Of a stretch of DNA of 64,000 nt, positions 48,184-60,360 are shown piece by piece. Under the pieces are notes generated by a model. That model ran no database searches. It was not told where the DNA came from and saw only the letters and a program-made list of their open reading frames with translations. This DNA is from Clarireedia homoeocarpa (lineage: Eukaryota > Ascomycota > Leotiomycetes > Helotiales > Rutstroemiaceae). The stretch covers positions 1,556,363 through 1,620,362 of the forward strand of contig LNKV01000003.1 of NCBI GenBank assembly GCA_001465935.1, read 5' to 3'. Within the stretch, counting starts at the first letter, position 1, and each line of letters opens with the position of its first letter. A program made the translations under genes and the position numbers.

Positions 48184-48914
48184 AGGGGAAGGCTAAGAAG
48201 AACTTTGCTAAAAGCTTGAGCACAAGCCAGTTGTGCAAGATGCAGCACGTGGCTGTTGGATGGTTCAACCCGAAGAGGACTCCAGGGATTGGACGAGTCG
48301 AAGAAGACCGAGAAACCCTCGCAGGCCAGTGGGATACCACAACTTCATCAGTAACACACCCAGCTCGATCTCAATACCATGAGGCACAACGCTTATTAGA
48401 AAAGAGCACGCACGACTCACTAAAAGAGAAATGAGGAGCAAGTACAAGAAAGTCAATCTTCACCTCAATCCATTTCTACGGGTCACAGCACCACTGTGTA
48501 CACCCTTTGGACCAAAGCCGCAAACCTACACACAAAGCTGTATTAATTATTCCCACAGGCTCATGTCAACTCCTCAGTCAATGCATGCATCTATGCAGTA
48601 TGTACAAGGGCCGACTCTACTCATACTTCTCATTCCATATGACATAGCAATCATTGATATCCCTCAGTGCCAGTTCCAGATATATTTAAGGAACCTAAAT
48701 GCTAACGCCATCCCTATCAAATGTGTTTAAAGTTGCTCTTATTAGGAAGAATCGGATATTAGCGAACTATGTCTTCAATATGATGGGGTTTCATGATCGC
48801 GTTGTGCTCTGTATTCGTAATTATTAGTAGTAGAAATAGCGCTTAGACATCTTGAATATTCGACAAATGCTATCCGTGGAGCTCATCTCAGCTTCCCGAT
48901 TTAAGAGGCGCTTC
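48184..48914. other. Intergenic region between convergent genes
   Basis: 3' flanks of the Zn2Cys6 regulator and the KRE6-like gene. No gene seen. Confidence 0.55.
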
Positions 48915-51487
48915 TCAGCAGCCCATAAACTTATTCTTCGGCCAAGCATACCCCGTTTCGTTCCAAGCCTGAAAACCATCAGCACTACGATCACTTCTGA
49001 GCACAAAAGTAATAACCTACCGTTAAATTCGGATTCATATAAGCCGTCGGATGCTCCTTAATATACTGTGTTGTCGGATATCCCGGCGGATCGCACGTAA
49101 GCATCTCCTCTCCCTCCCTCTGATAGATCCTCACATAATCCACATACATCGTAGTCGGAAACCTCAAATCCCCCATCAAGATCTCTGACCACGCACCACT
49201 AAATCCCAGGTTCAACACCATACTCATCGGTTCTTCGGAGGCTTGTCTCGCGCCTACATTTCCATTGGGGCCGACGGCGCGTCCATCCATCATGAATGTT
49301 TGATCTTCACCTACGAACCAGGCTATTTTGCCCTCCGATGTCCCGGGTATATATTCGAATGCGTATTTCTGGTACGCATGGCCGTCGTACCAATTATTGT
49401 TCAGCAAAGTCGTACCACTGATTGCTTGTTGGAAGGGACCTCCTGTATACCCGTTCATATTTGTCGTGTTGTAGTTGGGGATCTGGAGAAAGTTGGTGTT
49501 GGGGCGGTACCAGATATCGAATGGGGCGACTTGGAAACTCTGAGTTACGACGCCGATGCGGTTATTGGGATCGACGGATCCTTCGATGACGTCGATTTCT
49601 GGAGCGCCGCGACCGGTGCCGGGGGAAGGGTGGTCCGCGCCTTTGCAGCTGCAGCTGGGAAGCTTTTGCCCGGGAAGCCAGGATAATCCATCAGGTGAGG
49701 ATTGATTAGGTGTGATACCGTAGTCACACTCGTTATAGGTATAGGGCCAGACTCCCTCGGTTGTGGCTTTGTAGCCTGGTCGTCCGAGATTTCCCATACT
49801 CCAGGCACCGGGCCATAATCCAGGTACGCCAGCTGGTCCAGGAAGAGAGATGGAAACTTCCATTACACCGCCTTTAAAGCACATCTGGTTCCAGCTATTT
49901 AACATCCCCGATCGGTATCCGAGATTGTGGTTTGGGAACGCTTCCAGACGCAGTTGTAGAGTTCCATTGCCAGTTGTGACAGCATCGGGATCTGCCTGAA
50001 TGTTAGGTCCAATTCAAATGAAATGTTTCATCTAAGGCCTTCGAAAATGCGTTGGTATTCATGCTCGATGTAGGATGTCTTGGCACTCCCACCTGCCAGA
50101 AGTTGTGAAACGGAAGCATTACTTACCATACCACTCCATATCTTGAGTCGCCCCATACCAGATATTAGGAGCTGTCCAGAACGGATCATCACCAGGATAG
50201 AAAGTCCTTCCATCATGATTAAACTCATCGCTAAAGACTAGGTTCAGGGTGGATCCATCAAAGGTGCTCTTCCTGGTCATAGCATTACTTGGTGTGTCTG
50301 GATCCCTCAAGCTTTTTCTAACGTTCTTGAAAAGAGGATATGTATTCTAGATATCGCGTTAGCGAGTTCCGCTTTTTGTTAACAATAATGCCGTATTCAA
50401 AATATCAACGGATGTAGTGAGTCCGAACAAGCAATTCCGAAGTAGAAATATGAAACGGTAGGATTTTCCTTACATTATTAACATGAGCCCACGCAGGACC
50501 ATAATCTATGTAGTTACTATCACTGGGACTTCCATCTAGGTATAATTTTGTCGAAAAAGTCAAAACTGGTAGAAGAACAAATAAGCACAACAGCCCCATG
50601 ACCATAACAACGCCTCCAATTGCCGAAAGTAAGGTTCTCCGCTCCAGCCAGTCTGACCACGATGGTCTGAATGTCTTATCGTCATCGTCACGCGGCATGT
50701 GAAGGTCGTCATCATCCTCTATCTCACCCTTATATAAAATAAAACCTTTCTCTCCTCCATAATATGGATCGAATGCACCTATGCTGTCGTCGGGATAACT
50801 TTGTTTCTCTGGATCGCCACGAGATCCTATCGAGTTACCAAAAGAATTTTGTTCCGTCATCGGAAGGGAACCATCTGACATTCGAGATGAAAGCAACGGC
50901 ACGACTGATCCTGAACCTCGAGATACTAGACTCGATTGTGATCTTGGATACCGGGAATAGTCTCGACCGAGATCCGACAAAAATCTCGGTCGTTGTGCCT
51001 CTTCCAATTGCAGGTCAATAAATGCGGACTTTTGCCGCAGAAGTTGCTGTGGCGTACTTAAATTACCCCTTCCACTTTTCTCATGGACGCTGTTTTGTGT
51101 ATTTCCACTCCCCGTGGAGTGGGTTTCTGACGAGGAATCCCGAGGGGAAGTGCTTGCCATAAACCCGCTTTTCGCTTCATCGCTGGTACTACTGACGGAT
51201 GTCGTTGAAGTTGATAGGTTTAGAGGTGAGGGAGTAGTTGGCACATAGGACTTCCTGTTTATGCTTAAGGTGGAGGGTCGTCTCTCCACTTGTGAGGTAC
51301 TTGATAATCTGCGTGAATTGGCTCTCGGAACATCAAGTGTAGCGCTGGGCGCTTGCAGGTTGATGGAATCCTCCTTTATTCTTGGTGCCGAAATTGGCGC
51401 GCTTGCTTCTGCAGTGTCCATAAGGGTCTGTAGATCACGCGGCAAGACACCCGTTGGAGGCGGATGGGAATTCTGTAGCGGAGGCAT
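48915..51487 (-). CDS. KRE6/SKN1-like beta-1,6-glucan synthesis-associated protein (GH16)
   Basis: A 752-residue type II membrane protein from exons 51487-50474, 50346-50127, 49991-49021 and 48968-48915. Residues 1-270 are Ser-rich and cytoplasmic. One transmembrane helix (IGGVVMVMGLLCLFVLLPVL) follows a basic WSDWLERR. The lumenal domain is GH16-like, with TRKSTFDGSTLNLVFSDEFN, FYPGDDPFWTAPNIWYGAT, WYDPDAVTTGNG and the catalytic-type motif EIDVIE at 543-548. It ends WPKNKFMGC, as is usual in the family. Kre6/Skn1 proteins are needed for beta-1,6-glucan assembly in the ER/Golgi and at the cell surface. The 135-bp intron 2 uses the second of two close AGs, because only that gives WYDPDAV. The tiny last exon (18 codons) restores the conserved C-terminus. 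Confidence 0.94.
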
Positions 51488-53294
51488 ACTGGTTTAATGG
51501 TTTTCTGGCGGGCCAATTCTTAAAGCTCTCAAGGACACTCTGGTCCTGCAAGGGTAGAACAATCGGCAGTCCTCGTCAACAGCATTAACGAGTTTCCGGC
51601 GACGGAGTATCTCGTAGTGATATACAGAACATTGGGAAGTGAATACCAAATGATCGAACGAGCGTAAATTATATACTGCCGAGCCTCAAAATAGAGCAGC
51701 TATCGTGACCTGCCCAATTTGTAGGTTCGTGTAGAGTCGAGTTGAAAGAATGAAATACTCGAATGGGTCGAAGCGGGTGACGTAGCCACCAACTGTCAAA
51801 GAAACAATCTGCTGTTAGAATGTCGTGTTTGGATGATGAAAAGGGTAGGAATGCGTGAGGGCGTGCAGATGATTGGCTGATAAGAGAAGATTTCTCCGGC
51901 TATTCGGTAGCTTATCAGACGTAATCGCGAATATTGAGACTGTAATGCTACTCACAGGAAAATATGATTCAACTTCTGAGGGAAACGAAAGTCGCGATAC
52001 TGCCAAAGAAAGAGCAGAGCAGAGCAAGAGCAAAGAGAATGAGACTTTGGAAAATCAAGATAATGCGTGCAGATGAAGAGTAGCACATAGATCGACTGTT
52101 TTCAACCTAACGGATAAAAAGCTCGAATACGGCGGTACTGCAATCGTAGCCGTTCGATCCTGGCCCGTCGTGGCCAATGAAAGTCTCGTGATTTGAGGAA
52201 GCACGGGCCGTATGCGAGCCGTCACCCAATGACGCCGAATGCAGAAACCACCACATTTTGCTAAGATTACCTTGTAGCTTTGTTATCGTCCAACACCTGG
52301 ACTGGGAAACAACAACAGAAAGAAAAAAAGCAAAAAAAGCAAACATCATGCGATGTGGAATATATGGGTGGTATGGATAGTTACCTTGCACGCATGCTGC
52401 TTTTTGGTGCGTTACTGTAGAAGCAGACATACACGTCTAGCCCTAGGTATTTGTAAAGCAGAACTGAGCAACGGGCAAACACGTGCCAAGCCAAGTAAGT
52501 GTACACACGGTACAAGTCAAACTCCCCAATCAAACTTCCCGATCATGCCAGGAACCGTAATTCGCTATTTCCCACTGCATTTTCAAGGTTCGGGCGCCAC
52601 AAGCGAATGAATCGATAGAAAGTCTGGCGAACAGCAACGGGAAGGCGCACAAAGTGGCTGGAGTGGAGTGGCAACAGTTGTTGCTGCGAATTCAAGGCCT
52701 GCATGGGATTTTCTTGGAAAACTGCATGTTCTTGCATTTCTGCTTTTCCCTCATACTGTAGATACTGATAATGACCGTGGTCTGTGCTTCTCGTACTTCT
52801 TGCCCATACAGATCTCCATCAAACGCCCACCAATTAGAAGCTCGGGTACTCGTACTGTATTGCTAAAAGTTAAATTAATCGTCAAATCCCGCTGTCGAAT
52901 GCCGCTGCGTTTCTTTTCCTTGAATCCGTTCTCGTAAAGTCCGACATGCTCCGCATCTTTGTACTGAGCATTTTGTACAAAGAGTCGTGTTATACATTCG
53001 TAATGACGCGTAACAATGTGTATCGATACGTGACATTAAGCCCGTGTAAGCGTCTTGGGGGCATTTTGAGAGTAATCCGGGGTTCGCCTGTGCATGTCAA
53101 ATACGAGGCTAGGTTTCAGTATTGTATATCCAGCAGTCCTAAGTGCCGCTAAACGACACCGGCGACGTGCTCAAGTTGAATAAAGTATTCTTAATGCGTG
53201 TTCTTGTAGGCGGAAAGTAAATTTTTGATATTCTGGTTGATTGCTGCTTCTTAAGAAGGTCCATCATGTTGGGGTTCAGCCACAGCCTGCGTCT
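51488..53294. other. Intergenic region, no gene supported
   Basis: About 1.8 kb that holds the KRE6-like promoter on the left and the 3' flank of the first DUF3716 gene on the right. Open frames of up to 107 codons show no motif. An AG-rich AGAGCAGAGCAGAGCAAGAGC stretch lies near 52009-52032. Confidence 0.5.
51670..51675 (-). promoter_or_regulatory. TATA-like element upstream of KRE6-like gene
   Basis: AGTATATAA on the minus strand lies about 185 bases before the start codon; position is compatible with a core promoter. Confidence 0.3.
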
Positions 53295-54453
53295 TCACAC
53301 GGCCCGTCGTTGAGGCTCAAGTAGCTCGTTCTGCTTCTCTTCCTCAGCGCCGATTATCTCCTTCAAGCTATTCAGCTCCTTTTGCAGATTCTTCAGGCCC
53401 CCTTGAATACCACTCATGAGAGCAAATATCTGTCGTTGCTGGCTCTTCTGGAAGGTATCGATGAGATGTTCTTCAACAGTAGAGGGGCTAATGTCAGATA
53501 CGGGTTCTCGTATCGCGTTGGGCTTAAGTGCTGTCTGCGAAGAACCCACTGATGCCACAGGAGGCCCGTTTGATGGAAAGTGGTGGGGGCGGTAATTTGA
53601 GATAGCACCTATCACTTTTGCGTCGCGGCTCCTCCCCGTATTTGCAACTTGATGCACTTCCTCCTCCACATGTTCCTGGTCTGCTTCTTCTCGCGCAATT
53701 TGTGCCTGAAGCAATGAATCCATATCCTGCTCGTCCGACTTCTCGTGCCTCGATGGTTTAACTTGTGGTCTTGGAATGATAGGTAGTGCTGGATAAGGAC
53801 TGACGTATTGCGTCTGAGCCGTAAAAGTCATCACACCCTGACCCTCCCCGATCTTTACAGCATCCCGTTTCCGCTTGCGATTTGGATCATGCATGTATCT
53901 TAAGGCTCTTGCATCTTGATCACCTAAAGCGTAGACCGAACCCAACTGTCAGTAAAAGTGCTGTTCTCTCCAATGGTAGAAAGCAATTGTACGTACCGAC
54001 TTTCTGTATCCTCAAGCTACACCTATTGCCCTTACTCGTGAACATGCAAGTCGCGCAAGCTCCCTGAAACCAGTTATCCAAGACAATGCATGCGGAGAAT
54101 CGGCCAAAACCTTGAGCACAGTGAGCACACGGTGGTGACATAATTCTCCCCCTCGTGGCTACCATGCATGCGCCACGCTGCTGCACTCGCGGACTCTGTG
54201 TGGATTTCTCTGGAGGTAACTCTTGATCCCGCCGCCACGGCATTGGACGTAGTTCAGGTAATAGGCTTATGCGGTCCAAGAAGGTCACTGGAGGGCCAGA
54301 GGTCGCTGGCGTGGATGGGTCGGAATGACTCTGGTGTACGACGCCATCTGAGAGGGAGGCCTGGGAGTGCGTTCGCGTGCCCGTCCCATTGGGATACTCT
54401 TGAATATATAGAGGAGCCTTGTCGCTTTTTACACTTTCATCGCGTGTCTCCAT
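53295..54453 (-). CDS. DUF3716-family protein, copy A
   Basis: A 361-residue protein of unknown function from exons 54453-53997 and 53923-53295 (intron 73 bp, phase 1). A seven-cysteine module at 96-145 reads C-x12-C-x2-C-x9-C-x10-C-x2-C-x8-C, with GRFSACIVLDNWFQGACATC at its centre. This fits the fungal DUF3716 domain and could be a zinc-binding or disulphide-free structural module. Just after the intron, RKRKRD is nuclear-localisation-like. The C-terminal 60 residues form a predicted amphipathic helix with QRQIFALMSGIQGG and LQKELNSLKEIIG. The next gene downstream on the same strand order (54802-56460) is a paralogue. The start at 54453 (METRDES) is the first ATG not embedded in the upstream Leu-rich frame. 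No reaction or partner can be named. Confidence 0.84.
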
Positions 54454-54801
54454 GGCGGAGAAGGATACCGTGATGCGCAAACTGTGTGTGGATTTTCTAA
54501 GTTCTAGGTACAGGTATAGTGTGGATAAGCTCAAAATTAATTCTTATCGGATCCGAGCCGTACTATACTGTACCTAGAAATTCTTCAACGCTTCCCGAGC
54601 GCATGGTACTCGGGATTTAACTCATTTCTGGGCATGCACGTTGGTGGATATGTTTTTTTTTATCTGATTAAGTTATCATTTTCCTCTTTCTCTCGAATTC
54701 TCTGGAATTTCATCGTTCACTACTGCGCCGGAATTACACTTATGCTAGCTAATCTACACGTATGAACTAAATCAGTAATAAGGTCAAACGTCCTCGTTGC
54801 T
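54454..54801. other. Spacer between the two DUF3716 genes
   Basis: 348 bp containing the promoter of copy A and the 3' end of copy B, with a T-run at about 54653-54661. Nothing else seen. Confidence 0.6.
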
Positions 54802-56460
54802 TTAGTTATCATCATCAATGCCAAGGACTTTCTTTAGAGCATCCAACTCTCTGTTGAGATGATCAATTCCCCCCTGGATGCCGCTAATGATACCATATAT
54901 ATGCCGCTGCTTATTCTTTGGTAAAGCTTCCATTAATGAGCCCGATGGCGTTCCCTCCTTGGCAGTCGTGCTTGAATTTCTCACTTGTCCTTCGGGCTCC
55001 AATGCGACTGGCCTGTGAACCCCATTCGTCTCGAGCAATTGTTGATCGACGAATTGCTTCAAAGGGGTGACTGGAATCTGAGCTTGGGGTTGTGGTTGTG
55101 GTTGGGGTTGGGATTGCAAGTGAGATTGATGTGTCTGGGAAGAGGCTCGTTGCGGGGGATCTAGGGGAGCGTGTGAAGCAGCTTGGGATGGAATTTGCAA
55201 GGGAGCTTGGGATAGATTTTGCAACTGCTGTTGTGGCTCCGGCTGAGGCTCCGCTTTAGTCTGCGGTTGTCCGTGAGATTGAACTTCTGATGAAGGTTTA
55301 GACTGAGGTTGAGAGGGAGGTGCTGATTGAGCTGGTGATTGATTTAGTGACGCCCAGCTCCTGGAGCCATGTCGATTCGTCGACGATTGGGGCGTATTCG
55401 CACGGGAAGAGGAACTTCTGGGACGGGGTTCTTCTTTAGGAGTAGAAGTAAGACGGCTCAAGCTATTCCGGGAAGCACTACTTCTTGTAATATTTGCAGT
55501 CGAGGAGTTCCGCGTAACAGGTGCATGGGCTGGTGCAGGCGAGCTATTGACAGTTGCCCAAGAACTAGTGTAATGACTCAATGATGCTCGCGGTGTTCGT
55601 CCGCGCCCTCTCACAGAGCCTGAGCCTAAGCCCTGGTCCCACACAGGAGGTTCAGTCCAACGTGGTGGCTCTTCGACCCGTATTCTCTTTGCTGATGGAC
55701 CGGATGAATTGATGTCTTCAGCGCGATCGTCTAATTTTTGTTGAGTTGTAGATGTCTGCTGCGCCGGAGTTCGGTCTTGAGTCTGATCTTGAATTGATGG
55801 TGATGGACTTGATGCTTCAGCTTCTGTGGGTAATTGTCATTAGCGATCAATAATCTAACGAGGAAAAGAGGGCACTGCAGACTGCCACATACCATCTTCG
55901 TGTTTCTTAATGCTGCAACGATTCGGTCTACCGCTTAATTGACAACTAGCGCATGCTCCTTTAAAGAAGCCGGGCAGCGCGATGCAAGCTGTGAATTTAC
56001 CTCGACCATTCGCGCATGAGGCACACGGTTCAGGCACAATATTTCCCCGCGTAGCAAGCAGACAACCAAATCGAATTTGTTTTCTGCGCGAATTGCCTCC
56101 TACCTCTAGTTCCGCGCCTGGTTCAACTGTGTCCCTAAAAGGCAAAGTCCTCTGCAGAGGCATCATCTGCAATTTTTCCTCCATACTTGCACTCGATGGA
56201 TCTTTATGTGGAATTTGATGCAGATAGGCTGGTGTGCTGTAGACATTATTGTTTTGACCAGAATCAGAAGTAGCAGCGCGTGGACCGGTAGCTCTGTCAG
56301 ACGGTTCCGGCTCTGGCGACTCTAGGTGTTGGGGAGTATTCATCGCGTCGCGAGGTTCTTTCTCAATATCTGATCCTATTGATACAGGAGAAGAAGGTAT
56401 AGAAGACTCCACGTCACCTTTCACAACAATCGTATCATCATCGGCGATTGTGCGTGGCAT
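54802..56460 (-). CDS. DUF3716-family protein, copy B (Gln-rich)
   Basis: A 529-residue paralogue of copy A from exons 56460-55893 and 55823-54802 (intron 69 bp, phase 1, at the equivalent site just after the cysteine module). The seven cysteines at 133-182 have exactly the same spacing, with GKFTACIALPGFFKGACASC. After the intron, AKRIRVEEPPRW suggests nuclear localisation. A low-complexity Ser-, Gln- and Pro-rich region of about 200 residues follows, including a QPQPQPQPQ run. The C-terminus repeats the helix motif seen in copy A, as KQRHIYGIISGIQGG and LNRELDALKKVLG. The Gln/Pro tract is absent from copy A and accounts for the extra length. A chromatin or transcription role is a guess from composition only. 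Confidence 0.85.
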
Positions 56461-57131
56461 TTTGTTGTCGCATTAATGCTAAAGGTGAAGGTCGGTAATA
56501 TTTTTCAAGTAGAGGATAAATTGGCTTGTGCTAATCCTTGCACTACCGGAATATACGCTTGCGCTTATCTTATCGAGCCAACTATCCCTTCTTCTGATGA
56601 AAGATTGGGTAGTTCTGGGGGCCCTGAGGTTGAAGATTGATGGCGTACAAACAATCGGTTAATAAGAAGTTATGTAATTGATGATTTTTCAAGACTAAAT
56701 GGTCAGGACCGTCAGGCGCTAGCGAACAGACATTAGAGTCCTAGGTAGCTGATAGTAGCTGATAGTACCCGATACTTATTACATGAGTTAGATTTACAGA
56801 GGCAGGATAGTTGAAGGTCTTCTGGGTAGATAAAACAGTGAATCTAATATGAAGTCGAAAGTGGTCTAGTTAGATTGTTACCTATTAAGGATTTCAAGTA
56901 GCCACTAGCTAAGTGAATACGCGTAGAAGCTGCAGACCTGTTTGCCATACGAAAAGTCAAGCACCAAGATCGAAGGCGCTGCCCTGTCAAGTTGCGCTCA
57001 ATCATTTGAATAGTTGCCCACTCATCCGCTATGTGTTTACATTATCCCAATCTATCGTTGATCTAGACAAGAAAAGGGTGAGCTGCGAATAACCTAGTTT
57101 TGCAAGTATTGTAATTTGTATGCAAGAACAT
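56461..57131. other. Intergenic region, promoter of DUF3716 copy B
   Basis: No gene seen. A short direct repeat (TAGCTGATAGTA) lies at about 56747-56766. Confidence 0.55.
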
Positions 57132-58075
57132 CTATTTAATCTTAATCTTGGTCTTGGGCTTGGGCTTGGGCTTGATCTTGGTCTTCGTCTCCGTCCGATC
57201 TCGACTATTTGCTGAGTCTAATCGCTCCTTCTCATCTCGAAGGTCTTTCTTTGCTTGCAAATCCCTCTCCACTTGCCATACTGCTCGCTCGAGCTCCAGT
57301 TGAAGTTCGGGGATATTAAGTGACGATGCAATGCGTGATGCATCTGACTGCTGGAGTAGCATCCTTTCGACATTTGAGGGTTTAGAAGACACTGATTTAG
57401 GATCCATCAATGGGGGAGACCTGGATTTTGGAAGCATTTGTCGAGCATATAGCTGATCCAAAATTTTAGATGGCTGCTTCCTGATTAATTGTTCTTTCAA
57501 AAGGAACTCAATATGTTGCGATCCTTTTAGAGCCTTCCAGTGGCTGTATGCTCTGAAGCACAGATAGAAGAAAGGTAGATTGGGGATTCTAGTAAGATTA
57601 GCTAATATCTCCCTTGAGTATCTGGGAAGACGTACAAAGGAATTAGGCCAAATGGCGCAGCAATGGGTAGCCCGACGATAGAATATATCATTCTGGATTT
57701 GTGAAGCTTTTGCCTCTCCGTGGCCAAGGTCCTTAAAACCTCCACAACGCTATCCTGCGGTAGAATAGTTGACGGAAATAGAACGTCTACCTGCGTTTTG
57801 TTTCCCAATCCTTCTGTTTCCCTTCGCGTCGATAGAGGGGGAATTGACTTTAGACCCCATTCCTCGTATGGGATTCTTTTGAACGCCTTGTTCCCTAGAT
57901 CGACGACCTTTCTTTGCCATCCCGACTCCTTCTTCTCCCAACCGGCCCATAGATTACTCGCTCTTCTGGTCGCCTTGTCCAGTAAGGATGCATCATTTGT
58001 AGTTGTAACGACATTCAAACGCTGGCAGTAGATGAGCGTCCGGCGCGTTGAGACAGGCAGCAAGAAGAGGCGCAT
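57132..58075 (-). CDS. Mitochondrial K+/H+ exchange-related protein (Mit_KHE1 family)
   Basis: A 298-residue protein from exons 58075-57636 and 57588-57132 (47-bp intron, phase 2). It starts with MRLFLLPVSTRRTLIYCQR, the signature opening of the family that includes yeast YDL183C, linked to electroneutral K+/H+ exchange in the inner mitochondrial membrane. The middle has KATRRASNLWAGWEKKESGWQRKVV, and after a hydrophilic stretch SRMIYSIVGLPIAAPFGLIPLIPNLPFFYLCFRAYSHWKAL forms the membrane segment and the conserved basic/aromatic end. The intron falls inside that segment and is required for it. The start at 58075 rather than the upstream ATG at 58105 is chosen from the family opening. The C-terminal 100 residues are charged and end in a KxKPKPKPK repeat. 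Confidence 0.9.
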
Positions 58076-58879
58076 TCTCGACCTTTGGCGGGGAGAAACA
58101 AACAAGTACTCGGTGCCAGTTAGCTTAGGACATTTCCGTCTGCAGTCTGCGGGGGGTTCGTGAAGATTTGGTTGTGAACGCCGCTATGATTCGTGCGCTG
58201 GAAAGTCTCGTCTCTGATTATGAATCGACTGGTACCTGTGCTTGTTTTTTGCGGTTACTGGCTCCGATTCATGAATAGTCGTAGTCGTAGTCGTAGATAG
58301 CGGCACATTGTTGGAAAAAGTCGGAAAATACACTCGTACCCTTCGAAACTTGGAAGGGTAGCCTTGGCCAATGACGCACAGTATGCAAATGGTGCTTCGT
58401 AGCTTGCACTTTCAGCCCGCGAAGGCTTTTCCACATCGAACTTTTAGTGGAGAAAGGAAACCGGAGAGCTCGTTTGCGCGTGAAGCCCCCAAAAAAAGAC
58501 TTTCGAATTTCCATAATCCCAGCAAAACCTTATTTGAAGGATGGAAGCGGTTAGACCGGCAGATCGATCTCTGCTCGTTCTAACTTCAGCCAACTGCAAG
58601 TCAACGCAGTTCCAACGGCAGATTTCCCCAAAAAATCCCAACCCATCATCTTCACTTCATCACACTCATTACTTCATCGTTTTCTTACATTCTTCTTCTT
58701 TTTCAGGGCTTCATTATTACTAATTTAATTTCTTTTGTTTACTTACCATGCGCAGATAGAAAGAAGGAGGTTGGCCGCGATTGAAGCGTCGCTCAGGGTT
58801 GCCCGATCGCGTGTGGACTGACCGGAGTACAACACCAAACTCACTTCCTGCACGACGTTTTTAGGAATATCCTAGTACC
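58076..58879. promoter_or_regulatory. Shared divergent promoter of the KHE-related gene and the SRF1-like gene
   Basis: 804 bp between the two start codons. It contains a TAGTCG/GTAGTC triplet-type repeat (about 58276-58296) and a pyrimidine-rich tract (about 58643-58710) that probably lies in the leader of the SRF1-like gene. No gene seen. Confidence 0.5.
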
Positions 58880-60360
58880 ATGGCGACATCGGTCCAGCAG
58901 CTCCCACAGACCTCCACCTCAGGGCTGGGTCTAATGGTGGAGGGTTATAACAATTTGCACCATGATTCCCTTACAGTTCCGCTGCGAAAACACTCGGATT
59001 CTTCGACCACAGGCTCGACCGACCATGTCGCAATGAAAGGGAAGAAAAGGGCTAGTTCTCAGCGGCGCACTCGTCCCAAAGCAAGTTCGTCGGCCTCTCG
59101 GAATACTCACTCCACCGAGCGCACGCAGTCAACAAGTAGCACTCAAGCGGAGAATCGCGCTGCGCAACGAGCAGTACGATCACTTCCACGTAGGCCCCCT
59201 CAGCTCGCGTCTAACAAATAGCTTAAAAGATGTGCTAACCCATTCCTAAGCTTGGATAGCTTCTCACGAAGACGGAGATGATCTAATTCCTGTCAACGCC
59301 CTCTCCACTCCTTCTCGAATCCAGTCAGCCCAACATAATTCATCCCCAGCTCAATCCGCACGGAGAATATCTCACGATGGATACGTGGATCCTTACGATG
59401 ATGTGCAAAATACTATCGCTGACAAGAAGGTTGAGACAGGCTTCTTTGGTGGATTGCGGGAACCTGTTAGGGGGAGGAAATGGGACCATGCTCGAGATGA
59501 CGATCCTGTCATTATGAAATCTGGCATAAATCCCAATGCGTCCCCTTGGCGAAATTTTATCAAGGCGTCAGCTTATGGATCCTCGGAAACAGAGGATTAC
59601 AAACTCGTTGATCAACAATTCCTGGATAATCTTACTCCTGGCTATGATAGGCCATGGCGTGGTGATTTGGAGAAGAATGGCGACCAGGATCCAGTATCTG
59701 CACTGTTGTACAGCAAGAAAAGAAGGAGGACTCTCATCAGACGCATACAAGTGAGTGGTTACTCTTGCTTAAACTTCAGCATAAGGCTAGATACTGACCG
59801 CTTACAGCAAACTCTTCTAATGAATCCTTATGTGCCCCTTATTTTCCGACTTATTGTGCTCGTAACATCAGTCATCGCTTTAGGCATAGCGGCTTCTGTT
59901 CACCATCTCTCTAATTCATACTCATATGCCCAAAATCCATCTACTACTATGGCTATTGTTGTCGATGTAGTTGCTATACCATATACTCTATACTTGACAT
60001 GGGATGAATATACAGGGAAACCTTTAGGCTTAAGGTCACCCAAAGCCAAAATTCGACTCGTTCTTTGTGATCTTTTTTTCATTATTTTCGAAGCTTCAAA
60101 CTTAACACTAGCATTTGATGCATTATCTGACGACACCGGAAGTTGTAAAAGGGGCAATAACGGGTACAATGGTATCATCTGCCACAGACAGCGAACGCTC
60201 TGCGCGATTATCATCATAGCATTGTTCGCTTGGGGCTTGACTTTTTCTGTCAGCATTTTCCGGTATGTTTCATATGCTATCCCGGCAAATTTTGACCACA
60301 TACTGACTTATTGTCTCTAGCCTTGTGGAACGGGTAGGTGGTCGAGAAGAGGCTGAATGA
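58880..60360 (+). CDS. SRF1-like regulator of phospholipase D
   Basis: A 434-residue membrane protein from exons 58880-59189, 59251-59750, 59808-60262 and 60321-60360. The first half is hydrophilic, with a basic Ser-rich segment (KGKKRASSQRRTRPKASSS). GFFGGLREPVRGRKWDHARDDDP and SPWRNFI recall fungal proteins annotated as regulator of phospholipase D SRF1. The C-terminal half carries several transmembrane helices (PLIFRLIVLVTSVIALGIAASV, MAIVVDVVAIPYTLYLTW, IRLVLCDLFFIIFEASNLTLAF, CAIIIIALFAWGLTFSVSIF). Length is close to yeast Srf1. The donor C|GTAGGC at 59190 is used because it alone gives RSLPPWIASHEDGDDL. The tiny last exon ends VERVGGREEAE. Family assignment is by memory of the motif pattern. 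Confidence 0.8.
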
